Part shown: positions 5,422 through 5,434 of the stretch, piece after piece | How the letters are laid out: each line of letters begins with the position of its first letter | Position numbering within the stretch: position 1 is the first letter of the stretch | Assembly (NCBI GenBank): GCA_021442745.1 | Contig: JABUSI010000040.1 | Coordinates: forward strand, 1-5,434 | Direction: 5' to 3' | Length of the DNA stretch: 5,434 bases | Origin: Erysipelotrichaceae bacterium | Lineage (GTDB): Bacteria > Bacillota_I > Bacilli_A > Erysipelotrichales > Erysipelotrichaceae | Made by a program: the position numbers and the translations under genes | Notes under the pieces: model-generated | Database searches by the model: none | Told to the model about the DNA's origin: nothing | The model's input: only the letters and a program-made list of their open reading frames with translations

Positions 5422-5434
5422 AAAGGAGAACGGA
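5422..5434 (+). promoter_or_regulatory. Ribosome site of a third gene starting at the window edge
   Basis: AAAGGAG (5422-5428) is followed by AACGGA to the window end. A start codon at 5434 or a few bases beyond would have ideal spacing. No hairpin terminator lies between the 17-residue gene and this site, so a third gene of the same operon probably begins here. By context it may be a transporter, peptidase or AgrB-like protein, but none of it is visible. Confidence 0.6.

Noticed and set aside
5305..5434. Open frame in another phase from ATG 5305 to the window end (about 43 codons, beginning Met-His-Arg-Tyr-Tyr-Gly)
   Set aside because: No ribosome site precedes it, it overlaps two frames that have strong ribosome sites, and its composition (Gly/Arg/Ile mix) shows no motif. 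It cannot be excluded without sequence past the edge.
2951..5434. Mobile element or genomic-island boundary around the signalling locus
   Set aside because: No transposase, integrase, tRNA-based attachment site or terminal repeats are visible and base composition looks similar to the flanking housekeeping genes by eye.

Overview
The window reads as low-to-mid GC Firmicutes chromosome. Translation-initiation and ribosomal genes have strong AGGAGG ribosome sites, infC-rpmI-rplT sits behind a structured leader, and the two-component pair is of the AgrC/AgrA (HPK10/LytTR) type found mainly in Firmicutes. I cannot name the genus from the sequence alone; an Erysipelotrichia- or Bacilli-like background is only a guess.

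Left part (1-1149, minus strand): the translation operon infC (IF3), rpmI (L35) and rplT (L20, cut by the window edge). It is transcribed from a promoter near 1121-1149. An untranslated leader of about 140 nt ends in a hairpin plus T-rich tract just before the infC ribosome site, with a competing upstream pairing. This matches the L20-controlled attenuation leader known from Firmicutes. infC appears to start at an AUC codon.

Middle (1193-2973, plus strand): proS, a complete bacterial-type prolyl-tRNA synthetase with its editing insertion, is transcribed divergently from infC behind an extended -10 promoter. It ends at a hairpin terminator shared with the convergent kinase gene; the kinase stop codon lies in the hairpin loop.

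Right part (2951-5434): a peptide-signalling-type locus. A minus-strand operon encodes a LytTR response regulator followed by an AgrC-like membrane histidine kinase. Divergent from it is a plus-strand operon of very small genes: a 54-residue single-membrane-segment protein, a 17-residue amphipathic peptide, and a third gene whose ribosome site is visible at the window end. The divergent control region carries two 13-bp direct repeats (12 of 13 identical) with a 21-bp period, the geometry of AgrA/ComE-type LytTR binding sites, plus a 17-bp palindrome over the regulator -35 box.

Likely logic: the kinase senses a peptide, phosphorylates the regulator, and the regulator binds the direct repeats to activate the small-peptide operon and possibly its own promoter. 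The small peptides belong to no family I recognise and are the most novel content of the window.
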